DNA from: Methanofastidiosum sp.
GTDB taxonomy: Archaea; Methanobacteriota_B; Thermococci; Methanofastidiosales; Methanofastidiosaceae
NCBI GenBank assembly: GCA_035362715.1
Contig: DAOSDU010000001.1
Coordinates: 124,001-188,000 of the forward strand
Direction: 5' to 3'
Length of the DNA: 64,000 nt
Positions within the stretch are counted from its first letter, which is position 1. Every line of letters starts with the position of its first letter. The notes below the pieces were generated by a model. It was not told the origin of the DNA, searched no databases, and saw only the letters and a list, made by a program, of their open reading frames with translations. Position numbers and translations under genes: made by a program. Positions 23,753 to 30,922 of the stretch are shown in pieces.

Positions 23753-24796
23753 ATGAGATATATAGGAAATAAACAAAATTTATTAGAGTTTATATATTCA
23801 GTTGTTACCGAAAATTGTATTAATGAAAAAGTTTTTTGTGATATTTTTAGTGGAACAACTAGTGTTGCTAAATATTTTAAAGAGAGAGATTATACGGTGA
23901 TTTCTAATGATTTTATGGAGTATTCTTATGTGTTTCAAAAAGCGTATATTTCAAATAATAATGTTCCAACTTTTGAAGGACTTAAATCTGAAGTAAATAT
24001 TGCTTCTCTTCAAGACGCAATTAATTTTCTTAACGAAATACCCGGAATAAAAGGATTTATATATAATAATTTTTCTAAAGAAGGAACAAAAAATAAAAAA
24101 CATGAAAGAAATTATTTTTCTTCTGAGAATGCTCAGAAAATAGATGCAATCAGGGAACAAATTCAAATTTGGTATGAAGAAAATAAAATTACAGAAAATG
24201 AATTTTATATTTTACTAACATCACTCCTTGAAATAATTCCATCAATTTCAAATATATCTGGAACGTATGGCGCTTTTCTGAAAATTGATGATCCGCGTAA
24301 ATTTAAGAAACTTAATTTAGAAATACCGAGACTAATATTTAAAGGCAAAAATCATAGAGTATATAAAAAAGACAGTAACTTACTAATCAAAGAAATAGAA
24401 TCAGACATTCTATACATTGACCCCCCTTACAATTCAAGGCAATACGCACCAAATTATCACGTACTTGAGACTATTGCAGTTTGGGATAAAAAAATAAAAG
24501 ATAATAAAACAGGATTGAGAGACTATATATACCAGAAATCAGAATATTGTTTAAAAAATAAATGTATTTCCGCATTTGAATATCTAATAAATAACGCAAA
24601 GTGTAAATATATATTATTTAGTTATAATTCAGAAGGTATTATTCCTTATAACGAAATAATTAGAATTCTATCGAAAAAAGGTGAGATAAAAATATATACG
24701 AAAGAATATAGAAGATTCAAAAGTAATTCAAATGGAACTAATGAAAAGAAAATATTAAAAGAGTATATTTTTTATTGTAATGTTAGACGGGAATAA
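23753..24796 (+). CDS. D12-class N6-adenine DNA methyltransferase (Dam-like)
   Basis: 347 residues. It opens with MRYIGNKQNLLEFI (motif X of the D12 class), then CDIFSGTTSVAKYF (motif I, residues 29-42) and DILYIDPPYNSRQY (motif IV DPPY at ~223-226) followed by the family's YAPNYHVLETIA segment. Second methyltransferase in the cassette; convergent with and overlapping by 14 bases the minus-strand nuclease gene, which is probably its partner. Confidence 0.88.
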   Translation: MRYIGNKQNLLEFIYSVVTENCINEKVFCDIFSGTTSVAKYFKERDYTVISNDFMEYSYVFQKAYISNNNVPTFEGLKSEVNIASLQDAINFLNEIPGIKGFIYNNFSKEGTKNKKHERNYFSSENAQKIDAIREQIQIWYEENKITENEFYILLTSLLEIIPSISNISGTYGAFLKIDDPRKFKKLNLEIPRLIFKGKNHRVYKKDSNLLIKEIESDILYIDPPYNSRQYAPNYHVLETIAVWDKKIKDNKTGLRDYIYQKSEYCLKNKCISAFEYLINNAKCKYILFSYNSEGIIPYNEIIRILSKKGEIKIYTKEYRRFKSNSNGTNEKKILKEYIFYCNVRRE

Positions 24797-26144
24797 TATT
24801 TTTTATTTCTTTCTTAAATATTGATGGTGCATTATCAGAAATAAATATTTCTCCAAGGCAATTAATTTGGACATAGATTTTATCGATAGTTACTGAGGTA
24901 GTTCCACCATATATAACTACCCCTCGAATAATTTTATAATCGGGGTAGTAATATTTAATATATTCTTCTTCAATCAAATAAAAATTATTTATCTCTTTAA
25001 GACCTTCCATTCTTCTTTCATATCTCTTTGCCTCTAGAGTGTATATAGTTTTATTAAGATCATCTCTGACAATTAAATCAGGTAAATAAATAATTCCATT
25101 ACTTTTTTTATTTTTAATATATTTATGGACTGTCGTGGGAACTCCTTCATTTGTATAAAAATATCCTCTTTCACAACCTGCGTGATTTTCATAAATTACT
25201 GTATAATTATCAAGTTGATCTAGTAATAAATGTAAAAAAATAGAGACTATTTTTTCAGAATTGTTCTCAAAATGCCAATAATCTTTAGGTAAAATTGTTT
25301 TTGGCATTTTTAATCCATCAAGGACTATATTCAGCTCATTAGCTATTTGTATAAATTTATTTTTTATTCCCAGATTAGAATCAGATAATTTATGATTAGT
25401 AATAATTATTTCTTTATTCCAGCCCAAATTTCTTAATGTTTGAGATATTAGGGATAAAGCTCCAATATTAGGGTCATGACTTAGACTACCTGATTTATAC
25501 AATCTTCCAGAAATTAAAATTTTATTTTCATGTTTATTAATAGTGATTGGTACATTTCCTTTAGGTGCTTTCCTCATTTTGGATTTAAACTCAATAATTT
25601 CTTCAATATTTTTAAAACTGCGAAATAGATTATCTTCTTGTATTTTTCCTATAATTTCTACACCAATTGTTTTAAGCAGTCGACTGCCAAAAATATTTGT
25701 TTCGGTAGGTTTAAAATTATCTTTCACTCTTAAATTATAAAGCATTATTTTTTTACAATTTGGATAATAAAGATTTACATAAACAAATTTTGAACTTCTT
25801 TGATATATTCCAGTATTTCGGGATTCCTTGTCTGAAGTTTTTGTTTCTTCTATTGCATATACAGGTTCTTGGCTTGAACAAGGTTCATTATCTGAAAAAT
25901 AAATAAGAAAATCAACAAAACTGCTTCCGCCACTTACAATTCTTATAACAATTTGACTAAATTCAGGTATATGTGCTCCTTCCACAATATATTCAAATGA
26001 AAAATGATTCTCGATAAAAACCGGCTTAATAAATATTTTATCGACTTTTAGATCATAACTAAAATCTTCAGAAATTTTATTTAGTATTTGTTTAATCACT
26101 TCAACTTTAGGTCGTTCTTCTGCCAATATCCACAATTTCAACAA
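24783..26144 (-). CDS. Putative restriction endonuclease with two PD-(D/E)XK-like motifs
   Basis: 453 residues. An N-terminal region has VDFLIYFSD (D78) and PVYAIEETKTSDKESRN (E100, K102); a C-terminal region (~356-375) has YLPDLIVRD and IYTLEAKRYERRM. Each reads as a possible D...ExK nuclease core, the second being the more canonical. It pairs with the convergent D12 methyltransferase. No specific REBASE family is recognised. Strongly AT-rich. Confidence 0.6.
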   Translation of the reverse strand: MLKLWILAEERPKVEVIKQILNKISEDFSYDLKVDKIFIKPVFIENHFSFEYIVEGAHIPEFSQIVIRIVSGGSSFVDFLIYFSDNEPCSSQEPVYAIEETKTSDKESRNTGIYQRSSKFVYVNLYYPNCKKIMLYNLRVKDNFKPTETNIFGSRLLKTIGVEIIGKIQEDNLFRSFKNIEEIIEFKSKMRKAPKGNVPITINKHENKILISGRLYKSGSLSHDPNIGALSLISQTLRNLGWNKEIIITNHKLSDSNLGIKNKFIQIANELNIVLDGLKMPKTILPKDYWHFENNSEKIVSIFLHLLLDQLDNYTVIYENHAGCERGYFYTNEGVPTTVHKYIKNKKSNGIIYLPDLIVRDDLNKTIYTLEAKRYERRMEGLKEINNFYLIEEEYIKYYYPDYKIIRGVVIYGGTTSVTIDKIYVQINCLGEIFISDNAPSIFKKEIKNIIPV

Positions 26145-26219
26145 TATTCCCCCAATTACTCAAAATACAGAATTGAGATTTATAGAGTTAACTCTTATTC
26201 TCAAAATGAACTTTATTAA

Positions 26220-26297
26220 AGGCTTTTAGATACTAAGGACATAGAAGAAGAGCGTGCATTTAGAGGAATTGTCCATGTGATTGATTCTTTTATCTAA
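26220..26297 (+). pseudogene. Leftover 3' end of a DUF4443/wHTH gene
   Basis: The frame ending at TAA 26295-26297 reads ...DIEEERAFRGIVHVIDSFI, matching the end of the regulator at 21390 (SEDEENAFRGIVNVIDLFI). An in-frame stop lies just upstream and there is no start, so it is a remnant. The 15 bases TGCATTTAGAGGAAT are identical at both places. This is the expected scar of a cassette inserted in the 3' end of the regulator gene. Confidence 0.75.
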
Positions 26298-26428
26298 TAT
26301 GGAGTTATTATATATTTTGAATTTCAACTGTCCTTCATTATCCCTTAAGATTATTATTATGAAGAAAAAATATAACTATGCCCCATTAGAGTTAAATATT
26401 TACAATTCATATATATGTTGGTGAAACA

Positions 26429-26590
26429 ATGGCTAAAAAATATAGTTCAAATCAGATTGTAGCGTATTTATTAGTAGCGGTGGGGACATTTTTGGGATAT
26501 GCTATCGGAGGATATTTTAGAAGCTCATTGATTGGAGCAGTTATAGGAAGTTTAATTGGACTTTATATTGCATCAAACTATATTCGATGA
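26429..26590 (+). CDS. 53-residue glycine-zipper membrane protein
   Basis: ATG at 26429. Two hydrophobic helices (IVAYLLVAVGTFLGYAIGGY and SLIGAVIGSLIGLYIAS) joined by FRSS, with GxxxG spacing, as in small glycine-zipper membrane proteins. A TTGGTGA site lies just upstream. Function unknown. Confidence 0.6.
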   Translation: MAKKYSSNQIVAYLLVAVGTFLGYAIGGYFRSSLIGAVIGSLIGLYIASNYIR

Positions 26591-26708
26591 ACTTGATACA
26601 AGATTATTTTACTAAGTTTATATTATAGGGGCGTTAAGATAAGCCTAGACTATAAAAGTTGTTTTATCCAAGAAAGGATTGTAATATAAAAATAAAATAT
26701 ATTTAGTC

Positions 26709-27635
26709 TTAAGGAACAACGAACTCAAATGTTATTATGTCAAAGACGCCATTTGGGGAAAATGCTACCATAGTTACTTGATACGTACTTGACGGGACGT
26801 TTGGTCCAACTGTGAAGTTGGCAGAGTATGTGCCTATGTTGTGTGCATTTATTGTCTGTGTTTCCGGAGTTATATTTACTGTTACACCTTCTGGAAGCCC
26901 TTCAAATCTCACCCTTGCATCATTCTGGGTAAAGAATCCCCTGTTCTCAACTTGCAGGAAAACATTTTGGCTGCCCGGTGACATTTTGAATTCTGAAAGT
27001 ACCTTGCCGTCCTTTATAACTTGAGGCCCTCCTTCTACATTGAAGCTCTCTATATCGACCTTTGGATATAGAATGGCGGCAGGAAACGACTTCTTTACGC
27101 AGTTCCAGCAGCACTCTCTTTCTAAAATAATCCCAAATTCTCCTGGAGTGAACTGTCCATCAGAGCTTATTGTAACTGACGAAGGGATTTGTGAAAAGAC
27201 ACGAGGATCGGGGTCTTCTTCTTGGCTGTCATAGATTAAAAATGGTAAAGGAGATGGGTATTCAGATGTATCAAAATTCCTTCCATTAACTGTTATAGTA
27301 CCTGATCCATCATAGTATACATAAAGCCAAAAGCTTTCCCCCATTAGTTCGCAGCGGTAATTTGAAAGCGTATACTCGCATCGTCCAAGGTTAATGGGTG
27401 GCTCAACAGTGCAATCAAGACATACTCCTGACAAAGCAGCCGGCTGGATACATCTTTCTAGATTAAAAGTATAGGGGATTGAAGGTATATCAAGGTCATA
27501 TATGAGGAGCTCTCTCTGGCAAGAGGAAATAGAATTGTCATAGACTTGAATATAGTTTCCCCCTTTGGCGTAGAGCATTCCCACTCCCGCCAGCAATAAT
27601 ACCATAGATAACGTAATAGCTAGTATTTTATTCAT
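26709..27635 (-). CDS. Secreted protein with C-terminal CARDB/NPCBM-like domain
   Basis: 308 residues. A signal peptide (1-23, ending MLYAKG) precedes a Cys-containing middle part and a C-terminal beta-sandwich of the extracellular adhesion type: VFLQVENRGFFTQNDARVRF...GTYSANFTVGPNVPSSTYQVT. Probably surface-exposed. No anchor is seen. Monocistronic. Confidence 0.65.
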   Translation of the reverse strand: MNKILAITLSMVLLLAGVGMLYAKGGNYIQVYDNSISSCQRELLIYDLDIPSIPYTFNLERCIQPAALSGVCLDCTVEPPINLGRCEYTLSNYRCELMGESFWLYVYYDGSGTITVNGRNFDTSEYPSPLPFLIYDSQEEDPDPRVFSQIPSSVTISSDGQFTPGEFGIILERECCWNCVKKSFPAAILYPKVDIESFNVEGGPQVIKDGKVLSEFKMSPGSQNVFLQVENRGFFTQNDARVRFEGLPEGVTVNITPETQTINAHNIGTYSANFTVGPNVPSSTYQVTMVAFSPNGVFDIITFEFVVP

Positions 27636-27744
27636 AATAAATCTCCTTTATAATTGCATAAATAAATCGTGATTTATATTTAAGCATTTGCCTATTGAGT
27701 TTAAATAAGTTAAACTAAAATGATTTCACTATATTTCTTGATTA

Positions 27745-28056
27745 TTATTCGTAATCATTTCGATATTTTCGCATTTCTTCCAAATCGTGGAATGATCTGA
27801 AAAAGTTGTCAATACGTATGATGAGCTCCTTCTTCCCTTTTTCAGTAAGCGAGTATCTTTTTTCTTCGTCGTCAAGAATTAGGCCTTTGTCTTTAAGTTT
27901 TTTTAAGACAGGGTAAATTGTTCCTGGACTAAACCTACGGCCCTTTCTTTTTTCCATTTCATCTGTTATCTCAGAACCGTTCATCTTATCGTTTCTTAAC
28001 ATCCACAAAATCAAAAATGATAGGAATCCTCTGCCCTGGTGCTTATGGTCTCGCAT
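27745..28056 (-). CDS. PadR-family transcriptional regulator
   Basis: 103 residues from the ATG at 28056; a longer frame would cover the operator region and lacks homology. Winged helix of PadR type: FLILWMLRNDKMNGSEITDEM, RFSPGTIYPVLKKLKDKGLI and RYSLTEKGKKEL, with a short C-terminal dimerisation helix. Divergent from the His/Met-rich gene, with three related inverted repeats between them; it probably represses itself and its neighbour. Confidence 0.88.
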   Translation of the reverse strand: MRDHKHQGRGFLSFLILWMLRNDKMNGSEITDEMEKRKGRRFSPGTIYPVLKKLKDKGLILDDEEKRYSLTEKGKKELIIRIDNFFRSFHDLEEMRKYRNDYE

Positions 28057-28088
28057 GTTTAACAAATATATTTGTAGTATTAAAACAT

Positions 28089-28146
28089 ATCGGTTAACCG
28101 AAAGACTTTTAAATAAATATCGGATATACGATATTGGAGAACCGAT
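28089..28146. promoter_or_regulatory. Triple ATCGG-N4-CCGAT operator (PadR)
   Basis: ATCGG-TTAA-CCGAA (28089-28102), ATCGG-ATAT-ACGAT (28119-28132) and ATTGG-AGAA-CCGAT (28133-28146) are three versions of one inverted repeat. They flank the TATA-like TTTTAAATAAATAT (28107-28120) of the plus-strand gene, as expected for repressor sites. Confidence 0.65.
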
Positions 28147-28161
28147 AAGGGGGTGATAGGA

Positions 28162-28353
28162 ATGTGGAAAAATGAAAATATGGGGCATGGACCAAGACAT
28201 GGACATATGGAACATAGGCATGGTTGCCATGGTAGAAGACACTTCTATACAAAGCAGGAAAAAATAGAAATGCTCGAAGAATACAAGACCTGGCTTGATA
28301 AGGAAAAGCAAGGTGTTGAAGAAAGAATTGAAGAATTAAAAAAATCTTTGTAA
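28162..28353 (+). CDS. Small His/Met-rich protein (DUF5320-like)
   Basis: 63 residues from the ATG at 28162, with AAGGGGG 10-16 bases upstream. The first half is full of His, Met and Gly (MGHGPRHGHMEHRHGCHGRR), the second is a charged helix (EKIEMLEEYKTWLDKEKQGV). This composition is seen in DUF5320-like proteins next to PadR regulators and suggests metal binding (Ni, Cu or Co). Controlled by the operators in front. Confidence 0.7.
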   Translation: MWKNENMGHGPRHGHMEHRHGCHGRRHFYTKQEKIEMLEEYKTWLDKEKQGVEERIEELKKSL

Positions 28354-28376
28354 ATTTTTTCTTTTTTAAAATATAT
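28354..28376 (+). terminator. T-rich terminator
   Basis: AATTTTTTCTTTTTTAAAA directly after the stop codon of the His/Met-rich gene. Confidence 0.45.
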
Positions 28377-28511
28377 TGCTTCTAAACAAGATAACTACGT
28401 TTAGATTAGCTTTTTTTACATTTTAATTGATATTTGATTAGTCAGAAAGATATAACTACAAAAAATTTATAAGTCGTCTTCGCTGTTCTTTGCTAAAGAA
28501 GAGGTAGTTAC

Positions 28512-29966
28512 ATGAAATCTGATGAGATAATGGACGTTGCATTGAGGAGAGGGTTTATTTATCCATCTTCTGAAATTTATGGCGGTATTTCTGGTTTTTA
28601 TGATTACGGTCATCTAGGTACCCTTATGAGAAGGAAATGGGAAAATGCTTGGAGAAAGCATTACCTTGGCCTAAATCCTAATTTCTTTGAAATTGATGCT
28701 ACTAATATAATGCCAAAGAATGTTTTTGTGGGCTCAGGTCACCTTGAAAACTTTAATGATCCGCTGACTGAATGTGAGAAGTGCCACTCGAGGTTTAGGG
28801 CAGACCACCTTGTAGAAGAGTTTCTAGAAAGGAGCGCAGAAGGCATGTCTGCAGAAGAGATGACAGGATTGCTAAAAGACAGCAATATCCCATGCCCAAA
28901 GTGCGGTGGGCATCTTCTTGATGTGAAGATGTTCAACATGATGTTTGAGCTATCAGTTGGCGCCACTGGGGAATCAGAGGTAGCATACCTTAGACCCGAA
29001 ACTGCACAGGGAGCATTTTTGGCTTTCAAGAGAAGCTTTAACACTTTAAGGGGTAAACTCCCAATGGGCCTCGCAATTATAGGCAGGGCCTACAGGAATG
29101 AAATCTCCCCAAGGCAGGGATTCTATAGGTTAAGAGAATTTAATCAGGCTGAGCTTCAGATATTCTTTGATCCAGATACAATCGAAGACCATCCTGATTT
29201 TGACAAAATAAAGGACGTAAATCTAAGGATGTTCCCGCTTCAAAACAGGGCTAGCGGTGAAGTTGATGATATAACTGCATCAGACCTCCATAAGAACTAT
29301 GGCATACCGAAGTTTTACATTTATCACCTGGCAAAGATTCAGGAGTTCTACCTTGATAAAATGAAATTCCCAAGAGAGCTCTTCAGATTCAGGGAGCTTT
29401 CTGCAGATGAAAGGGCTTTCTATAACAAGATCCACTGGGATGTTGAAGTATACACAGAATCTCTTGGCGGCTTTAAGGAGATGGGGGGTCTCCACTACAG
29501 GACTGATCACGACCTCGGCGGCCACCAAAACGCAAGCGGAGAAAGGCTTGACGTCAATATTGACGGCAAGAAGTTTGTACCTCATGTGCTTGAGCTTTCA
29601 TTTGGCGTAGATAGAAACTTCTGGACTTTGCTTGATGTATTCTACAAAGATGAAGGTGACAGAAAAGTAATAGCACTTCCCAAAGAAGTATCTCCTTTTA
29701 GAGCTGGAATCTTCCCGCTTCAAAAGAAAGGGGACCTCGAGAAAGTTGCAAAGAGCGTCTATGACAATCTATCGAAGTGCTGCGATGTTTTCTATGATGA
29801 TTCAGGCTCGATAGGCAGACGATACAGGAGACAGGATGAGATTGGAACACCCTTCGCAATAACTATTGACTTCCAGACATTAGAAGACAACACCGTGACA
29901 ATCAGGGAAAGGGATTCAATGAATCAGCACAGGGTAAAGATAGACGAAATCAAGAAAAATATCTAA
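28512..29966 (+). CDS. glyS: Glycyl-tRNA synthetase (class II, eukaryote/archaeal type)
   Basis: Charges tRNA-Gly. 484 residues: N-terminal YGGISGFYDYGHLGT, insertion with zinc-binding CEKCHSRF and CPKCGGHL, the RPETAQGAF segment, motif 2 (YRNEISPRQGFYRLREFNQA), motif 3 (ELSFGVDRNFW) and a C-terminal anticodon-binding domain (APFRAGIFPL-like, GSIGRRYRRQDEIGTPF). Shorter than the usual ~570 residues because internal insertions are small; all class II motifs are present. TATA-like TTTATAAG lies at ~28467. Confidence 0.95.
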   Translation: MKSDEIMDVALRRGFIYPSSEIYGGISGFYDYGHLGTLMRRKWENAWRKHYLGLNPNFFEIDATNIMPKNVFVGSGHLENFNDPLTECEKCHSRFRADHLVEEFLERSAEGMSAEEMTGLLKDSNIPCPKCGGHLLDVKMFNMMFELSVGATGESEVAYLRPETAQGAFLAFKRSFNTLRGKLPMGLAIIGRAYRNEISPRQGFYRLREFNQAELQIFFDPDTIEDHPDFDKIKDVNLRMFPLQNRASGEVDDITASDLHKNYGIPKFYIYHLAKIQEFYLDKMKFPRELFRFRELSADERAFYNKIHWDVEVYTESLGGFKEMGGLHYRTDHDLGGHQNASGERLDVNIDGKKFVPHVLELSFGVDRNFWTLLDVFYKDEGDRKVIALPKEVSPFRAGIFPLQKKGDLEKVAKSVYDNLSKCCDVFYDDSGSIGRRYRRQDEIGTPFAITIDFQTLEDNTVTIRERDSMNQHRVKIDEIKKNI

Positions 29967-29970
29967 TTTT

Positions 29971-30384
29971 TTATATCTTTTCAAATAATATATCTTGGGC
30001 TCCTTCCCATAATACTTTTTTCCCCAATTCGGGTAATTTTTCTTTTCCTTCAATAATTGTAAGAAAATGATTTCCGGCAAGCTGGCCCATCTTGCTTGAA
30101 AAACAGGTGCTTCCATAAGGGATTAAAATCTCAGTTTCACTTATCCCACCAGGGTAGAGAAGGATCTCCCCCTTTGAAGGGTGGCTTGTATGATTTTCAT
30201 ATCCAAGACCTAGATTAAAGTCACCTAAAGGTATCCAGACAGCTTCACCACTCCACCTCACGTGGATAATCTTGTTCTTAAAAGGCAATAACTTCAGGAA
30301 TGCAGAACAAGTATTTGGTGCGTTTTCTTCTTCTAGCTTTGCTTTAAAAATAAATCCTCCAGCAGTAATTTTAAGGTTGGTCAT
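29971..30384 (-). CDS. DUF3830 cyclophilin-like protein
   Basis: 137 residues from the ATG at 30384, chosen because GGTG sits 8-11 bases upstream. The pattern LKITAGGFIFKAKLEEENAP, HVRWSGEAVWIPLGD, GEILLYPGGISETEIL and GNHFLTIIEG is that of DUF3830, a cyclophilin-fold family of unknown substrate. Convergent with the glycyl-tRNA synthetase gene. Confidence 0.8.
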   Translation of the reverse strand: MTNLKITAGGFIFKAKLEEENAPNTCSAFLKLLPFKNKIIHVRWSGEAVWIPLGDFNLGLGYENHTSHPSKGEILLYPGGISETEILIPYGSTCFSSKMGQLAGNHFLTIIEGKEKLPELGKKVLWEGAQDILFEKI

Positions 30385-30435
30385 CTTAAACACCAAAATT
30401 AATTTTAAATTAAGATATAAAAATCTTATTTATTT

Positions 30436-30891
30436 CTATGAATCTCTGTAGGAGAATGTTGCAACGACTTGATCCCTCGGAGTGTGACCTATGAACACAA
30501 AGCTGTGTTGGGTACCTGAAACGGGTTTTTTATTCATTGGCGGAGTCAAAACAAATGTTCTCGTAGAACCGGCAGATATGTTTAAGGAAGATGGGAGTGG
30601 AGATATTTCAATCCAAGTATTTTGGCCATCCAGAATAAAATCTGAATTGCTTAAACTAATACTTCCTGATGAAGATGAATTTTTTAAAGTAACATAATAT
30701 TTATTTCCATCGTCATTTATACTCAAAACATCCAACTTTATGCTAGTTGAAACTCCGGCCCTCTGCTCAACTTCTTCCTGAATTTGGGTCTGAAAACTCC
30801 TAACCCACACCCAATAAGCGCTGACAGAAGAGACAGCTACAGCAACGAGTAACATTGTAGCAACGACTGGGGAAACTGCTTTTCTATTCAT
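30436..30891 (-). CDS. Archaeal type IV pilin-like protein
   Basis: 151 residues. N-terminus MNRKAVSPVVATMLLVAVAV is the archaeal pilin N-terminal domain (DUF1628 type): short basic leader, then a hydrophobic helix that packs in the pilus core. The rest is a beta-rich globular domain. Cleavage by a class III signal peptidase is likely. No other pilus genes are nearby. Confidence 0.85.
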   Translation of the reverse strand: MNRKAVSPVVATMLLVAVAVSSVSAYWVWVRSFQTQIQEEVEQRAGVSTSIKLDVLSINDDGNKYYVTLKNSSSSGSISLSNSDFILDGQNTWIEISPLPSSLNISAGSTRTFVLTPPMNKKPVSGTQHSFVFIGHTPRDQVVATFSYRDS

Positions 30892-30922
30892 AAAATAAAA
30901 TAGAGGATAGTATAATAAAAAA

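Noticed and set aside
21993..26219. Integrase or transposase in the RM cassette
   Set aside because: None of the four genes resembles a tyrosine or serine recombinase or a transposase, and no terminal inverted repeats were found by eye.
27745..28311. Longer 188-codon reading of the PadR gene
   Set aside because: The extra 85 codons cover the operators and part of the divergent gene and are not PadR-like; the ATG at 28056 gives the usual family length.
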